Shown: piece by piece, positions 62,643 through 64,000 of the stretch
Layout of the letters: the number at the start of each line of letters is the position of its first letter
Numbering within the stretch: the stretch's first letter is position 1
Origin: Hysterangium stoloniferum
Lineage: Eukaryota; Basidiomycota; Agaricomycetes; Hysterangiales; Hysterangiaceae
NCBI GenBank assembly: GCA_015178975.1
Contig: WHVD01000113.1
Location: 216,087-280,086, forward strand
Length of the DNA stretch: 64,000 bases
Reading direction: 5' to 3'
Made by a program: the position numbers and the translations under genes
Notes under the pieces: generated by a model
Told to the model about the DNA's origin: nothing
Seen by the model: the letters and a program-made list of their open reading frames with translations, nothing else
Databases searched by the model: none

Positions 62643-63782
62643 ATGTCGATTCGTCGGCCGTTGTTCATCACTACCCTGGAAGACTCAGATACCGAAATAC
62701 CCGTACTTCAAAAGATGTCGAAGGTCGCAGAACTTCAACAAAAACGCCAGAAAATGGAGGAGTTGAAGCGACGACAGGAGGAGGAGGAAAGAGCGTTGAT
62801 GCAGGAGTTGAAGGATGTGGAGGAGGCGGAAAAGCGGGAATTGGAGCGGGCGAAGGCGGAAAAAGAAGCATGGATACGGAAAACGGCGGAGGCGCAGAAA
62901 AAGAAAGAGGAGGTGGAAAGATTTCAGCGGGAGTCACAGGTGGTGGAAAAACTGAAGGAGATAAGGGAAGGAAAGGTAAGTTTGACCCATACATTCCGTG
63001 ATTCCAACCGATAACTATTGATGCAGCGAAAAGCCGTGCAGGTGGACGTAGAGGGCGAAGCTGGACCTTCGAGTCCTAAAGTGAGTGTATCTGTAACGGA
63101 AACGGTAGTCGTTTAACTTCCGAAACAGAAACCAAAGGTCAAAGCTCCGGAACGAATGGAAGTCGTCCACGAAACTCCGTGTCATCGATGTTCCATACGG
63201 AACATGACGTGTTGGAAACAGAAGGTAAAATGGGCGGAACTTGCTATCCCTGTGCGGTTCTCAAACTTCCGTGCACCCTTGCCTCAAAAAGGGTTCCGAA
63301 AGGTGAGAAGACTCCGAAAACTAACGACGCGGGAAGTTCAGGAGCGGCCAAAGCTACGGAAACTGAAACGTCGAAAACGGATAGTACAGGCATTGAGCTT
63401 CTCAAGGAAACCGTCGACACGTTGGTTTTTATCGGGACGGAAGTCATGAAAATGCGGGATACAATGGATCGTCATAATGATATCCAGGAGAAAGGTTTCC
63501 GTTCGTTGGTCCGGAATTTCCGGAGGCAAAATGATTTCCTGGAGAAGATAATGGTTAGCATTGGTGTAATCACAGTATCCGAGGGGTTTTTCCGATAAGG
63601 CACGGGAAAAAACCAATGATCCATTGGCGAATGTGTTGAAAAGAGGTGGGTGTCGGAAAAGGCCGGAAGAATCAGAGAGTGAAGATGAAGAGGTACAGGA
63701 TATGGTGGAAAGTGCGGAAATTGCTGAAGAGCCGGAGGTTGGGACGGAAGGTGGATTTGGGGTGTCAGAGACTTTGAGATAG
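62643..63782 (+). CDS. Accessory antisense gene: coiled coil plus Zn2Cys6-like cluster (copy 4, best preserved)
   Basis: Exon 1 (62643-62975, 111 codons) starts MSIRRPLFITTLEDSDTEIP and continues as a strongly charged coiled coil (QQKRQKMEELKRRQEEEERA). Exon 2 (63027-63080) is an acidic linker ending GPSSPK. Exon 3 starts at 63129 (KPKVKAPERMEVVHETPCHRC) and encodes C-x2-C-x6-C (CHRCSIRNMTC), a ten-residue loop, then C-x2-C-x6-C (CYPCAVLKLPC). A second helical region follows (FRSLVRNFRRQNDFLEKIMV), then an acidic tail ending near 63782. Introns 62976-63026 and 63081-63128 have GT...CAG borders at the same positions as in copy 1. A one-base deletion near 63222 shifts the frame inside the cluster, and a TAA at 63596 interrupts the tail. 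The gene ends 93 nt from the convergent integrase stop at 63876. Not a known gypsy protein; nucleic-acid binding is an inference. Confidence 0.75.
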
Positions 63783-63875
63783 ATTTAATAATATTATTAT
63801 TTTTTGACTTGCAAAACCTAAAAACGAAGTGTGAAAACGGAAGTGTCGGAAACTGAGCAGAAAAGAACAGAAAGA

Positions 63876-64000
63876 TTAGAGTGATGATAAAGGTCCGGGT
63901 TTGCCTGGATAAGCCGTGTGGAAGTCAGTAACAATTTCCATAGCATGTCCAAGTTCCGTGGCCAATATCCATGAAGTTTCCTCGTCGGTACCTTCATAAC
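63876..64000 (-). pseudogene. Gypsy integrase C-terminus, continues beyond window
   Basis: The reverse strand reads the end of the chromodomain-bearing tail (EETSWILATELGHAMEIVTD ... KPGPLSSL then TAA), aligned with 3821-3950 of the copy 1 integrase but retaining CG sites. Open as far as it can be read. Confidence 0.8.

Noticed and set aside
62639..63001. Gly-rich plus-strand frame and Pro-rich minus-strand frame overlapping the accessory gene's exon 1
   Set aside because: Alternative frames of a purine-rich coiled-coil exon. The accepted frame has conserved introns and downstream cysteines shared with copy 1.

Overview
The window is nuclear DNA from a filamentous fungus, most likely an agaricomycete basidiomycete. 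The evidence is short (about 46-70 nt) introns cutting every host gene into many exons, a DUF6699-type protein, fungal THO1, ISWI, SEC13 and mannitol-1-phosphate dehydrogenase genes, and a dense load of chromodomain Ty3/gypsy, Ty1/copia, Helitron and Tc1/mariner remnants. Genus cannot be fixed from sequence alone. Host genes are CpG-containing, while most transposon copies are CpG-poor with TG/CA at the matching sites, which points to methylation-driven decay.

Layout. 1-5440: LTR fragments and a minus-strand gypsy integrase, convergent with a plus-strand spliced accessory gene. 5441-10651: a tandem array of HEAT-repeat exons. Each repeat is one 117-nt exon followed by a ~48-nt intron that was duplicated with it. 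Array A (5441-8094) is open but lost its 5' end to the gypsy element; array B (8193-10651) is decayed. 10722-12608: a 70-bp minisatellite and a Helitron helicase split by a solo LTR. 12609-21817: a block of host genes, all on the minus strand: MFS transporter (3' truncated), THO complex subunit 1, mannitol-1-phosphate 5-dehydrogenase and SEC13. 24488-25728: DUF6699 gene. 26198-26640: ALG2 C-terminal fragment. 26670-34078: mosaic of gypsy, LTR and mariner pieces. 34079-39120: 5 kb with nothing recognisable. 39124-39957: partial duplicate of the THO1 promoter and 5' exons, followed by mariner, copia and gypsy fragments. 44813-49311: an ISWI chromatin remodeller lacking its first exon. 49368-54158: inverted copia LTRs with two nested MITE-like insertions, then simple repeats. 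54159-61873: a long gypsy element whose whole gag-pol lies in one frame. 61874-64000: a second gypsy element inserted into it, with the accessory gene intact enough to read.

The two most unusual signals are these. (1) The exon-per-repeat HEAT array has near-identical repeats but a hypervariable three-residue patch, as in fungal recognition proteins with internally conserved repeats. (2) A gene with a coiled coil and a Zn2Cys6-like cluster is found antisense between integrase and the LTR of four gypsy copies, and its introns are readable only in the antisense direction.
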